Origin: JBDWFY01 sp965275915
Lineage (GTDB): Bacteria > Pseudomonadota > Alphaproteobacteria > Rhizobiales > Stappiaceae
Assembly: GCA_965275915.1 (NCBI GenBank)
Contig: CBDHYI010000007.1
Span: 2,170,001 to 2,234,000 of the forward strand
Direction of reading: 5' to 3'
DNA length: 64,000 nucleotides
In this document: positions 17,402-25,686 of the stretch, in pieces
Position numbering within the stretch: position 1 is the first letter of the stretch
How the letters are laid out: each line of letters opens with the position of its first letter
Notes under the pieces: generated by a model
The model's input: the letters and a program-made list of their open reading frames with translations, nothing else
Told to the model about the DNA's origin: nothing
The model's database searches: none
Translations under genes and position numbers: made by a program

Positions 17402-18337
17402 GATATCGTAGACAAGACGAAAACCGGTGTGCGAGGTGGAACTGTCCGGCGACGTGCCGCTGCGGGCTGCGATCCTGTAGCGGTAGCAATAGCTGGCATG
17501 GCACAGAAACGAGCCGCCCTTCACCAGTTTGAAACCGCGCGTGCCGGCATGAGCCGCCCGGGCAGACTTCTTCAACGACCGGACCTTGAACGGCTCTGAG
17601 GTCCATTCCCACGTGTTGCCGACCATGTTGAACAGGCCATAACCGTTTGGTGCAAATGACTGTGCCGGGGCCGGCCCCGCATAGCCGTCGAGCGCAAGGT
17701 CTGTGTCAGGAAATGTCCCCTGCCAGATGTTGCAGGGAAAATAGCCGGTATCGTCGGGTTCTTCGTTTCCCCAGGGAAACCGCACATCTCCCAGCCCGCC
17801 CCGGGCGGCGTGTTCCCATTCGGCCTCGTTCGGCAGCCGGCCGCCGGCCCACGATGCAAATGCGCGGGCATCGTGCCAGGAGATGTGGACCACCGGATGG
17901 TCCGGCTCGCGCCGGTCGGCGCTGCCCGGACCGTAGGGATCGCGCCAGCAGGCGCCGTTTACCTCGCACCACCACGGCGCAGCGGCCACCCTTGGCTTTT
18001 CACGGTCTGCCGCAGGGAGAAAGTTCTGGAATACAAAAGAGGACCCCAGCCTCTCGGCATCGGTCTCATGACCGGTCGCGGCGACGAACTCTTCGAACCG
18101 CGCGTTGGTGACGGCGGTCGGGTCGATCCGGAACGGTTTGACCCGGATCGTTCTCAGGGGGCCTTCGCCGTCGGCCGTCAGAACGGGCCGGTTCGTCCCC
18201 AAAAGCGACTGCCCGCCCGGAATATGTATGGTCGATCGCTGCGTTTTCGCCGAAGGCTCTCGCAACGGGAGACTCGCCGATGTGCGCGCATGCATCGCGG
18301 ACCGTTCGGGAGCCGGACTGCAGCCGCAGGCCGTCAT
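17396..18337 (-). CDS. Formylglycine-generating enzyme (sulfatase-modifying factor)
   Basis: A 313-residue FGE-sulfatase domain protein. The C-terminal active site GGSFLCHASYCYRYR carries the two catalytic cysteines, Cys279 and Cys284, in nearly the same context as human SUMF1. The N-terminal IPGG and HPVVHISWHDARAFASWAGGRLP stretches are family hallmarks. It oxidises the cysteine of a CxPxR motif to formylglycine with oxygen and copper. No signal peptide, so it works in the cytoplasm. Its natural client is the CIPAR sulfatase at 11788-13287. The ATG at 18337 overlaps the previous stop as TGATG. Confidence 0.92.
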   Translation of the reverse strand: MTACGCSPAPERSAMHARTSASLPLREPSAKTQRSTIHIPGGQSLLGTNRPVLTADGEGPLRTIRVKPFRIDPTAVTNARFEEFVAATGHETDAERLGSSFVFQNFLPAADREKPRVAAAPWWCEVNGACWRDPYGPGSADRREPDHPVVHISWHDARAFASWAGGRLPNEAEWEHAARGGLGDVRFPWGNEEPDDTGYFPCNIWQGTFPDTDLALDGYAGPAPAQSFAPNGYGLFNMVGNTWEWTSEPFKVRSLKKSARAAHAGTRGFKLVKGGSFLCHASYCYRYRIAARSGTSPDSSTSHTGFRLVYDID

Positions 18338-19521
18338 CAGGGTGCCTGCCTCTCGTCGGTCCCGACCCGGCCCCAGAGTTTTTCGGAAGCGATTCTGGCG
18401 CCCTCTGCCAACGATCTGAGCTTGGACCAGACCACGCGGTTTTCGACCTCTGTCTTGTAGATTGCCTGGCTGGAAAACCCGCAATCGGTCGATGCCAGTA
18501 CGTTCTCCCGGCCACAGCGGTCAGTGAAACGCATGATCCGCTCAGCAACATATTCGGGATGTTCCACGACCGAGCTTGCATGTGTGATGACGCCCGGCGC
18601 GACGAGCTTGCCGTCCGGCAGCTTCACCTCTTCCCACAGGTGGTATTCGTGTTCGTGCCTGGGGTTCCCCGCTTCGAAGCTGTAGGCTCCGGCGTTCACT
18701 TTCAGCACTTCGTTGACCATCATCGGCAGGTCGGGTTCATAGATCCGCGGACCCTGATTGATGCCGTAGCAGGTGTGATATCGGATTTTCTCCGGCGCAA
18801 TGCCCCTGATCGAGTGGTTGACGGTCTCGACAAACATGTTGGCCTTGGCCTGACGCTCCTTCTCGCTCAGCGACGTGTCCATATACACATGGGGCAGGAA
18901 AGGATCGTCGACCTGCAACAGAAAACCGGCGTCGATGATCGCATTGTACTCCACCGCCAGCGCATCGGCCACCGCATACATGTATTCTTCCTGGCTGCCG
19001 TAATACTCGTTGTGACCCACGCCCGTCACCGCCGCGCACGGCATGAACGCCTCCTCAACACCGTGTTTCGCACACGAGGCACGCAGATTTTCGAGGTCCT
19101 TCTTCAGGTTCTCGTGGCCGACATAGTTCACCGGCCCGACGCAGATCACCGGATGGGCCGGTGCGATGGCGCCGCCAAGATGGGCGCGGGCGAAGTAGTC
19201 TTCGTAATATTCAGGGAACGCCTTTTTCTCCGCAGCGTAGTAACCGGTCTCGAAGCCGGGGCGTTGCTCATAGCCGGTCAGGCGCTCCTCGATGTAGATC
19301 GCGTGGCCGGGTTTGGACATCTCGCCATCGGCGACGATGTCGATGCCCGCGTCGACCTGCTGGGCCACCATCTGATCCACCGAGGCGGCAATCTGCGCGT
19401 CGAGTGCACCAGCGTCGTAGTCCGCGCCGTCCATCTTGAGCTTGAGAATGTCCAGAAGGTCATGCGGCCGCGGCAGGCTGCCGACATGGGTGGTCAGAAT
19501 ACGGTCTTTGCTCGTTCTCAT
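18337..19521 (-). CDS. MetE C-terminal-domain-like (cobalamin-independent methionine synthase II) protein
   Basis: A 394-residue protein with only the C-terminal barrel of MetE. TTHVGSLPRP opens the barrel; zinc ligands can be placed in YHTCYG and STDCGFSS, with an acidic FEAGNPRHEHE between. Full MetE is about twice as long, so this is the short family, which includes core methionine synthases and zinc-dependent alkyltransferases. It sits inside an acyl-CoA operon rather than with methionine genes, so transfer or removal of a methyl or other group from the catabolic substrate is a reasonable inference. The exact reaction is not known. Confidence 0.8.
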   Translation of the reverse strand: MRTSKDRILTTHVGSLPRPHDLLDILKLKMDGADYDAGALDAQIAASVDQMVAQQVDAGIDIVADGEMSKPGHAIYIEERLTGYEQRPGFETGYYAAEKKAFPEYYEDYFARAHLGGAIAPAHPVICVGPVNYVGHENLKKDLENLRASCAKHGVEEAFMPCAAVTGVGHNEYYGSQEEYMYAVADALAVEYNAIIDAGFLLQVDDPFLPHVYMDTSLSEKERQAKANMFVETVNHSIRGIAPEKIRYHTCYGINQGPRIYEPDLPMMVNEVLKVNAGAYSFEAGNPRHEHEYHLWEEVKLPDGKLVAPGVITHASSVVEHPEYVAERIMRFTDRCGRENVLASTDCGFSSQAIYKTEVENRVVWSKLRSLAEGARIASEKLWGRVGTDERQAP

Positions 19522-19540
19522 GTCTTCCCGACAGGCGCGG

Positions 19541-20497
19541 TCAACGCACCTCTCCTCCTCTGTTGATCTTGACCCGCCGAACGATTTCCGCGTCGCGGTC
19601 CGCTTTGAAGGCCTCCGGGTCGCGGTCGCGCCAATTGTAGAAGCCCTGGCCGGATTTCATACCCAGCTTGCCGTTCTCAAAAAGCGCGCCCACCGGCGTC
19701 TCGCCGGGATCGGTGATGTTGGACAGATCAGCCCAGACGGCCTTGGCCGCATCGGAGTTGATCAGGTCCAGCCCTGCCAGATCGGCATGCTCAAAGGCGC
19801 CCATGGCGGGCAGGCGGCTGGCATAGCCGACTTTGAGGATTGTGTCGCAGGCCTCCGGCGTCACCAGACCTTTGCCGACCAGCGAGGCAAATTCGCGCAA
19901 TACCGCGTGCTGTATGCGCGCCCACAGAAAGCCGGGAATGTCGGGGCACAGAACAGGTGTTTTGCCGGTCGTAAGCAGGATGTCGGTGGTGATCCTGATC
20001 GCACGTTCACTGCTTTGGGCACCCGGCACAACCTCGACCAGTTCGACCAGATGCGCCGGTTGCGCGTAGTGAGCGACGCAGAAGTTTTCAGGCCGCTTGA
20101 GCGCATACTGGATGTCGCTTGCGGCAAGGGCGGATGTCGTGGAGGACAGGATTGCATCCGGATCGGCGGCCGCTTCCGCCTGCGTCAGCAGATTCTGCTT
20201 GACGGAAATGTCCTCGGCGGCAGCCTCGATCACGAAACGCGCACCAGCCACGGCATCCTGCAACGCCGGGGTCGGTGCGATCCGCGCAAGGACTTGCGTT
20301 CGCTCGGACGGATCGGCCAGCCCCTCGGCGGCCAGAAAATTGAAACTGTCGCCGCATCGCTCCAGCGCCGGTGACAAGGCCTCCGCCCTTCGGCCCCAAA
20401 GCCGCACGGTCATCCCGCCCAGCGCCAGCGAGAGCGCAATCTGCGCCCCCATGGTGCCCGGTCCCAGGACCGCGCAGACGTGCGGGTCAGCCGACAT
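19541..20497 (-). CDS. 3-hydroxyacyl-CoA dehydrogenase / carnitine dehydrogenase-like protein
   Basis: A 318-residue NAD-dependent dehydrogenase with GPGTMGAQIA as the dinucleotide-binding loop, FVIEAAAEDISVK and STTSALAASDIQ in the N-terminal domain and a helical C-terminal domain ending in SGQGFYNW. Cytoplasmic. The start overlaps the upstream gene by 11 bases; an in-frame start at 20512 is possible. It follows an enoyl-CoA hydratase and a CoA-transferase, so a beta-oxidation-like step is likely. Members of this family also oxidise free L-carnitine. Confidence 0.85.
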   Translation of the reverse strand: MSADPHVCAVLGPGTMGAQIALSLALGGMTVRLWGRRAEALSPALERCGDSFNFLAAEGLADPSERTQVLARIAPTPALQDAVAGARFVIEAAAEDISVKQNLLTQAEAAADPDAILSSTTSALAASDIQYALKRPENFCVAHYAQPAHLVELVEVVPGAQSSERAIRITTDILLTTGKTPVLCPDIPGFLWARIQHAVLREFASLVGKGLVTPEACDTILKVGYASRLPAMGAFEHADLAGLDLINSDAAKAVWADLSNITDPGETPVGALFENGKLGMKSGQGFYNWRDRDPEAFKADRDAEIVRRVKINRGGEVR

Positions 20498-21437
20498 AGT
20501 GCCAGCCGCCATCGCGCCGTTCGGCCAGGCCCTTGGTCACGAAATCCTTCAGGCTCGCATCGATAGAGACCAGTGCCCGCCACTCCCGGACCATGTTTTG
20601 ATCGTCGCAGCATTTGTTCCGCAAAGCGGCAAAGGAGATGCCGGGATTGGCTTTCATGTGCGCAATCATCGAGGCCTCGACTGTGTCGACCCGCCGCCGG
20701 CAGTCATTGACCAGTTCGACGGTCTCGGCTGCGGTCTTGACCTCGTCGTGGGCGAATAGAACCGCTTGCACGTCCCGCTCGGAGAGGAAGCGCTCGATCT
20801 TGTCGAATGTCGCGCGTATGACATTGGGCTCCTCATAGAGGTAGAGCACCGGGTTGAACGGCGGCAGCAGCGGATCCGCTATCACCAGTGTCCGGGTCGA
20901 GCGTTCGAAAAAGCCGACCTCGGCCATGGAATGGCCCAGCACCTCGATCACCTCAAGTTCCACGCCGCCGCCAAGGTCGATGACATCGCCGTCTTTGATG
21001 AACGTCTCTATCGGCCCTTCGGTCGGTCCCATCCAGTCCAGATACTCTTCCTCCAGGGAAAAGTGCTCGCCCTCGGGGAACGCATGCACGATCGCCTTGG
21101 CGTTCAGCAGGTTGTCGGCAACCCGGTCGGCGCGGGCTTCGTGCCCCATGATGGTGCATCCGGTCTGGGCTTTCAACCAGCCATTATTGCCTACATGATC
21201 CATGTGTTCGTGGGTCAGCAGGAGCAGATCGAGATCGCCATAGTCGATGTCAAGTTCCTTGAACGCCTGCTGCAGGTCGCCCAGTCCACCGTAAAGCCCG
21301 CTGTCAATCAACGCGATCTTGTCCGCTCCGCGGACGAAAAACACGCGTGTCGCGGTTTTCCCCTCGTGATCGCCCGGGAGCCCCATCGAGACAACCGAGA
21401 ACGGCCCGGACTGATGGCTGATGACGGATTTTGCCAT
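20487..21437 (-). CDS. Metallo-beta-lactamase-fold hydrolase
   Basis: A 316-residue MBL-fold protein. The metal site THEHMDHVG is near residue 80, with the later ligands in GHSMAEVG, ADPLLPPF and FAHDE. The C-terminal third is helical, as in thioesterase or glyoxalase II-like members. The ATG at 21437 has AGGTGA six bases upstream. Between a hydratase and a dehydrogenase acting on CoA esters, a thioesterase role is likely but unproven. Confidence 0.82.
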   Translation of the reverse strand: MAKSVISHQSGPFSVVSMGLPGDHEGKTATRVFFVRGADKIALIDSGLYGGLGDLQQAFKELDIDYGDLDLLLLTHEHMDHVGNNGWLKAQTGCTIMGHEARADRVADNLLNAKAIVHAFPEGEHFSLEEEYLDWMGPTEGPIETFIKDGDVIDLGGGVELEVIEVLGHSMAEVGFFERSTRTLVIADPLLPPFNPVLYLYEEPNVIRATFDKIERFLSERDVQAVLFAHDEVKTAAETVELVNDCRRRVDTVEASMIAHMKANPGISFAALRNKCCDDQNMVREWRALVSIDASLKDFVTKGLAERRDGGWHYVG

Positions 21438-21446
21438 GTTCTTCAC

Positions 21447-22241
21447 CTATTTTCCTTCAAATTCCGGTTCACGTTTTTCCATGAAGGCCGCTATGCCTTC
21501 CTTCCCGTCATGTGTTGCGAAAAGCGCGCCAAGGGTACGCTGTTCCAACGTCAGTCCGGCGGAAAGCGCCGCATCCAGGCCGTCATCGACGACCCGTTTG
21601 GCCTCCAGCAGGGCAACCGGGGCCATGCCTGCCAATTGTTGAGCAAATTCAACCGCTCGGGGCATCAATGCGTCGGGTGCGCATGCCTCCAGGGCCACAC
21701 CGTATTCCACGGCCTCTTGCGCGGTGATCATGCGTCCCGTCATCAACAGTTCCTTGGCACGCATTGGTCCCGCCAGACGGGGCAGGCGCTGTGTCCCGCC
21801 GCCGCCCGGGAGGAGCCCGAGTTTGATCTCGGGCAAACCAAGTTTGGCTTTCTCGTTGACGAGTATGAAATCGCAACACAGGGCGAGTTCAAACCCGCCG
21901 CCCAGCGCATAGCCGTTCACTGCGCAGATGGTCACCTGCGGCAGGTTCGCCACGGCGTCGAAGGTCTGGCGCGATCGCCGCTGAAAATCATCGAAGGTCA
22001 CCTGATCGGCCCCGTGATAGCCGGCGATATCGGCACCTGCCACAAACCCGCGCCCGGTACCGGTCAGGATTACGACGCGTACGTCGTTCTTGCGCTCACG
22101 CAGCCCGTTCACATAGTCGCCCAGGGCCGCCTGGATCTCGAAGTTCAGCGCGCCCAGGGCTTCCTCGCGGTCCACGCGGAGGATCTCGACCGGGCCTTTG
22201 CGCTCCAGCGCCAGATTGGGGTGCAGGCGTTCCTCGCTCAT
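21447..22241 (-). CDS. Enoyl-CoA hydratase/isomerase family protein
   Basis: A 264-residue crotonase-fold protein. The oxyanion-hole segments are VAGADIAGY (about 67-75) and GYALGGGFELA (110-120); catalytic acids are Glu118 and Glu138 (GLPEIKLGL). These are the hydratase residues, so water addition to an enoyl-CoA is expected. It overlaps the CoA-transferase stop as ATGA. Confidence 0.88.
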   Translation of the reverse strand: MSEERLHPNLALERKGPVEILRVDREEALGALNFEIQAALGDYVNGLRERKNDVRVVILTGTGRGFVAGADIAGYHGADQVTFDDFQRRSRQTFDAVANLPQVTICAVNGYALGGGFELALCCDFILVNEKAKLGLPEIKLGLLPGGGGTQRLPRLAGPMRAKELLMTGRMITAQEAVEYGVALEACAPDALMPRAVEFAQQLAGMAPVALLEAKRVVDDGLDAALSAGLTLEQRTLGALFATHDGKEGIAAFMEKREPEFEGK

Positions 22242-23428
22242 CCCAAAGCCCCCGATGCGCGCAATTCGTCGAGCCGGTCTTGCCCCAAAACCTCGACGAT
22301 GACCTCGTCCGTATGTTCGCCCACCTGCGGCGGGACTTGGCGCAGGGAAACCGGGGTTTCCGAGAGATAGACCGGGTTGGCGATGGTGGTAATCTTGCCG
22401 GCCTTCGGGTGATCCATCTCGACCAGCCGGTGCGGTTCGCGGGTGCGGGCATCTTCGAGGGCTTCTTCGCTGGAGCGAACCGGGGCGCACCAGACATCGG
22501 CCGCGTACAGAACATCCAGCAACTCCGCCGTTGTCATTTTGCGTGTGCTCTCATCGATGCGGAGCTTGGCACTGTCGCGGTCCTCCCAGGGGTCCATCTC
22601 GGCCAGGCCCGGATCTTTCAAAAGCTCCGCCAGTTTGTCCAGCGGGCACATGGCGATTGCGACCCATCCGTCAGAGGTCGGGTGCGGTCCATAGGGTACG
22701 TCATTCCATGCCGAGGCAATCCCAGCAGCGGACCGTTCCAGGGTGATATTCTGGTTCATCACGGCAAAGTTCTCCTGCGCCATGGCGTTCAGCGTTGCCT
22801 GATACAAGTTCGTTTCAACCCGTTGTCCGATCCCGTGCCGGTCGCGCGCCATGAGCGCCCCAAGTATGCCGATTGCCAGCGCCTGGCTGGCGGCGAAATC
22901 TGCGATCGGCGTGCCGCAATTGGTGGGCGGGTCGTCGTGCCGCCCGGTGTTCATCATCAGGCCGGACATCGCCTGGACCAGCAGATCCTGCCCCGGCATT
23001 CCTTTCCTGGCCAGATAGCTGTCGGACCCCCAGCCCGAGCCGCTGGCATAGATGATCCTGGGATTGGCGGCCTTGAAATCGCTGTAGCCCAGACCCAACC
23101 GGTCCATGACGCCGGAGCGGAAGTTCTCTGTGACCACATCGCAATGCTTGGACATTTCCAGCAGGGCGTCCCGCCCTTCCGGGCTTTTGAGATCGACCGT
23201 GACCGAGCGTTTGTTGCGGTTGAACGCATGGAAGGCCGCACTGTCGCCACCGACCAGTTCGCCGATCATCGGCATGGAACGCATCCATTCGCCCTTTCCC
23301 GGGCGTTCGATTTTCAGTATGTCGGCGCCCATATCGGCTAGCATTTGCGTGCAAAGCGGGCCAAGCATCATCTGCGTGAAGTCGAGAACGCGAATGCCTT
23401 CCAGTGCTAGGCTCTGGCGGGTGGTCAT
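22238..23428 (-). CDS. CaiB/BaiF family III CoA-transferase
   Basis: A 396-residue class III CoA-transferase. Family landmarks are GIRVLDFTQMMLGPLCTQML near the N-terminus, ADILKIERPGKGEW, NRNKRSVTVDLKSPEG and GLGYSDF; the catalytic aspartate should be in PGQDLLVQ. It moves CoA from an acyl-CoA to a carboxylic acid and so starts the operon's acyl-CoA route. The ATG at 23428 follows GGAGGACAAC. A LacI-type operator lies about 50 bases upstream. Confidence 0.9.
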   Translation of the reverse strand: MTTRQSLALEGIRVLDFTQMMLGPLCTQMLADMGADILKIERPGKGEWMRSMPMIGELVGGDSAAFHAFNRNKRSVTVDLKSPEGRDALLEMSKHCDVVTENFRSGVMDRLGLGYSDFKAANPRIIYASGSGWGSDSYLARKGMPGQDLLVQAMSGLMMNTGRHDDPPTNCGTPIADFAASQALAIGILGALMARDRHGIGQRVETNLYQATLNAMAQENFAVMNQNITLERSAAGIASAWNDVPYGPHPTSDGWVAIAMCPLDKLAELLKDPGLAEMDPWEDRDSAKLRIDESTRKMTTAELLDVLYAADVWCAPVRSSEEALEDARTREPHRLVEMDHPKAGKITTIANPVYLSETPVSLRQVPPQVGEHTDEVIVEVLGQDRLDELRASGALG

Positions 23429-23476
23429 GTTGTCCTCCATCGGTCCGGAGCAAGACTGTCTTGCCAAGGAGTCCAG

Positions 23477-23496
23477 TTGGTAATACGATTTACCAA
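23477..23496. promoter_or_regulatory. LacI-type operator, copy 2
   Basis: TTGGTAATACGATTTACCAA is an inverted repeat with 7-base arms TTGGTAA/TTACCAA and a central CG. It lies between the divergent CoA-transferase and LacI genes, and 17 of 20 bases match the site at 7361-7380. It is the expected autoregulatory and operon operator of the LacI protein encoded at 23580. Confidence 0.8.
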
Positions 23497-23579
23497 ACTG
23501 TGGTCGAAGAATATACCTTTTGTCAAGTGCCATGGTAATCCTAGGATGCGATCCCATAAATGTCCGGAAAGGAGAACAG

Positions 23580-24578
23580 GTGGCGAAACTCGCGGACATA
23601 GCCAAGGCGGCTGGCGTTTCTTCCGCCGTCGTCTCGCGCGTGATCAACAAGGACCCGACGCTGCGTGTCGGCAAGGAAACACGCGAAAGAGTGCTCGAAG
23701 CCATCACGGCTCTCGATTATTCACCGAATATCGCGGCCAAGTCATTGCGTTCCGCCCGGTCCGGGCTTGTTGGCATCCTTCTGAACGACATTACGAATCC
23801 GGTCTACACCGAGATCCTGCGCGGCGCCCAGGCTGCGGCGGTAAAGAGCGGAAAGGCGCTTTTGGTCTTCGATTCCACAATGGGTGAGGAAAGCGCGCAA
23901 AGGCTGGCTGCTTTGATCGGAGGCGGCGCCCTTGACGGGCTGATCATACAGGCTGCCGGCGAGGTCTCCGATTCGGTCATCGCCCGTGCCGCTGCACGCA
24001 AGGTGCCGACCGTTCTCCTGCAAACCGGCCTGGATCTTGACGCCCATATGATCAGCCTGCCCGATGAAGACGCCGCGCGCATTGCGACGGAGCATCTGAT
24101 CGAAAACGGCCACAGCAGGATCGCGTGCCTTGCCACCGTCGAGGGAATGCGGTTTACCGAGCGCCGTCTCAAGGGATGGCGCTCGGCCCTGGCCGCGGCC
24201 GGGCTCAGCGAATCGGGACTCATTTTTGCGGCCTCGGAAATAGATGGCGGCGAAACGGCTTTGAACGCGCTGACGGCGCTGGCGCCGGAGTTCACCGCAA
24301 TACTGTGTTTCAACGTCCTGTCGGCGATTGGCTGCCTGCGTGGATTGAACCGCTCAGGCAAACCGGTGCCAAAGGATGTTTCGCTGATCGCGATCCATGA
24401 CGTTCCCTTTGCCGATGTGCTCAGCACACCGCTGACAACCGTGGCCATGCCGCTCTATGAGATGGGATCCCGTGCCCTGGAGATGCTGTCGCAAGAGCAG
24501 CCTGTTGGTCGCGAAATGCTCGTCGACAGCGCACCGAAGCTAATCCGCAGAAGCAGCGTCTCTCGGCCTTCCTGCTAG
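23580..24578 (+). CDS. LacI-family transcriptional regulator
   Basis: A 332-residue LacI repressor: HTH KLADIAKAAGVSSAVVSRVI at 3-22, hinge PNIAAKSLRS, then the ligand-binding domain (VGILLNDITNPVYTEIL). The GTG at 23580 is preceded by AGGAGA and places the HTH at the very N-terminus, so it is preferred to upstream in-frame starts. Divergent from the CoA-transferase operon with a matching operator between. The second copy of the operator lies 16 kb away before the 7408 operon. Confidence 0.9.
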   Translation: MAKLADIAKAAGVSSAVVSRVINKDPTLRVGKETRERVLEAITALDYSPNIAAKSLRSARSGLVGILLNDITNPVYTEILRGAQAAAVKSGKALLVFDSTMGEESAQRLAALIGGGALDGLIIQAAGEVSDSVIARAAARKVPTVLLQTGLDLDAHMISLPDEDAARIATEHLIENGHSRIACLATVEGMRFTERRLKGWRSALAAAGLSESGLIFAASEIDGGETALNALTALAPEFTAILCFNVLSAIGCLRGLNRSGKPVPKDVSLIAIHDVPFADVLSTPLTTVAMPLYEMGSRALEMLSQEQPVGREMLVDSAPKLIRRSSVSRPSC

Positions 24579-24596
24579 GGTATGCGTCCATACCCT
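24577..24596 (+). terminator. Stem-loop at the LacI stop codon
   Basis: AGGGTATG/CATACCCT forms an 8-bp stem with a CGTC loop starting within the stop codon. There is no T-run, so rho-independent termination is doubtful. The right half (GTCCATACCCT) matches the recurrent motif at 35078-35095. Confidence 0.45.
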
Positions 24597-24919
24597 GGAG
24601 TGTGTCTTGCTTGTGGTGGATCGTTTGGCCAAGGCCGCTTTGGTTGCCGGCTGGGCGGGCTGAAGCCGGACAATTGCACCGAAATGGACAATCGCGCAGT
24701 TGCATGGAACAGCCCCTATCGGCGGTGTTGAAGCGATCCCCCCAAAACCAAAAAAGATCCGTTGGCTCAAGTTAACTCCCGATCAAAACGCTTTCAGATG
24801 ATGCTGCCGGCAACAGACTGTTCAAACTCTGTGTTTTGTAGCGGTCATCATCCGGATTGCTATTTGTTCACTATATGTTCTAAAATCGATCAATTGATTA
24901 GTATGTATGGAGTATCGGT
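24597..24919. other. Intergenic region, no gene recognised
   Basis: About 320 bases between the LacI gene and the 2H phosphoesterase gene. No reading frame of either strand gives a recognisable protein. The last 80 bases are AT-rich (TATTTGTTCACTATATGTTC) and probably hold the promoter for the next gene. Confidence 0.5.
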
Positions 24920-25561
24920 ATGCAACAAAGGTTATTTCCGTTCATGCGCAATTTGCCACGCCAGCCAATACGGCCCGATCGCCTGTTTTTCTGTTTGTTT
25001 CCCGACCCTGAAACATCTGCCCGCGTAAGTCGGCTCGCCGAGAATTTCCTTCGCGAAAATCACCCGTGGGACAGACAGCTTCGGGCAGATCGGTTCCATA
25101 TCTCGCTGCATCATGTTGGCGATTATAAGCGCCTGCGAAGCAAGCATATTTATGCGGCGGAGCAGGCGGGTGACGCTGTTTCCGCCCGTTCATTCGAAGT
25201 GACGTGCCGCTCACTTAGGCGCCTCAAGAGTGTTTTGTCGACCCAAGGCGCCCGGCGCAAACGTGCCTTGGCACTGATTGCCGAAGGTGAGGGGCTGGCC
25301 GAGCTTCATCGTGTCCTGGGTGCAGCAATGAAGAAAACCGGGTTTAGAGTATCCGATCATTTTCTGCCGCATATGACCTTGTCTTATGGCCAGGAGCAGA
25401 CGCCTGATCAAGCGATCGAGCCCATCCGGTTCAAAGTCAGCAGTTTTTCCCTGGTCCACAGCAGGTTGTGGCTTTCGCAATACGATGTGAAGGCACGCTG
25501 GCCGCTTCTCAACAGCGTATCTGTCGACCGCTTACCGGAACGATACTCGGTTCTTCAATGA
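24920..25561 (+). CDS. 2H phosphoesterase superfamily protein (2'-5' RNA ligase/ThpR-like)
   Basis: A 213-residue protein with the two diagnostic motifs: His60-Ile-Ser62-Leu in RFHISLHH and His151-Met-Thr153-Leu in LPHMTLSYG. The family hydrolyses 2',3'-cyclic phosphates or joins RNA ends; some members act on ADP-ribose or oligoadenylates. The basic RRLKSVL-ARRKRALAL stretch could bind nucleic acid. It is longer than ThpR (about 175 residues) because of the N-terminus. It is monocistronic, with no RNA genes nearby. Confidence 0.82.
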   Translation: MQQRLFPFMRNLPRQPIRPDRLFFCLFPDPETSARVSRLAENFLRENHPWDRQLRADRFHISLHHVGDYKRLRSKHIYAAEQAGDAVSARSFEVTCRSLRRLKSVLSTQGARRKRALALIAEGEGLAELHRVLGAAMKKTGFRVSDHFLPHMTLSYGQEQTPDQAIEPIRFKVSSFSLVHSRLWLSQYDVKARWPLLNSVSVDRLPERYSVLQ

Positions 25562-25686
25562 AGAGTTCGACAGACTGCTGATCGCCGCGCGCCGTGAACC
25601 GGATGAAGCCAGGCGCACGCAGATGTATGACGGCATGGCGACGATGGTCCGTAACAATGGCGGCCTTCGCCGGTTTTTTTGTGACA

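Noticed and set aside
20766..22370. Long plus-strand open frame opposite the MBL and hydratase genes
   Set aside because: Antisense shadow; the minus strand carries full family motifs in both genes.
17396..23428. Assignment of this operon as the carnitine (cai) pathway
   Set aside because: CaiB-, CaiD- and dehydrogenase-like proteins fit, but a CaiC-type ligase and carnitine transporter are absent, and MetE-like, MBL and FGE genes do not belong to it.
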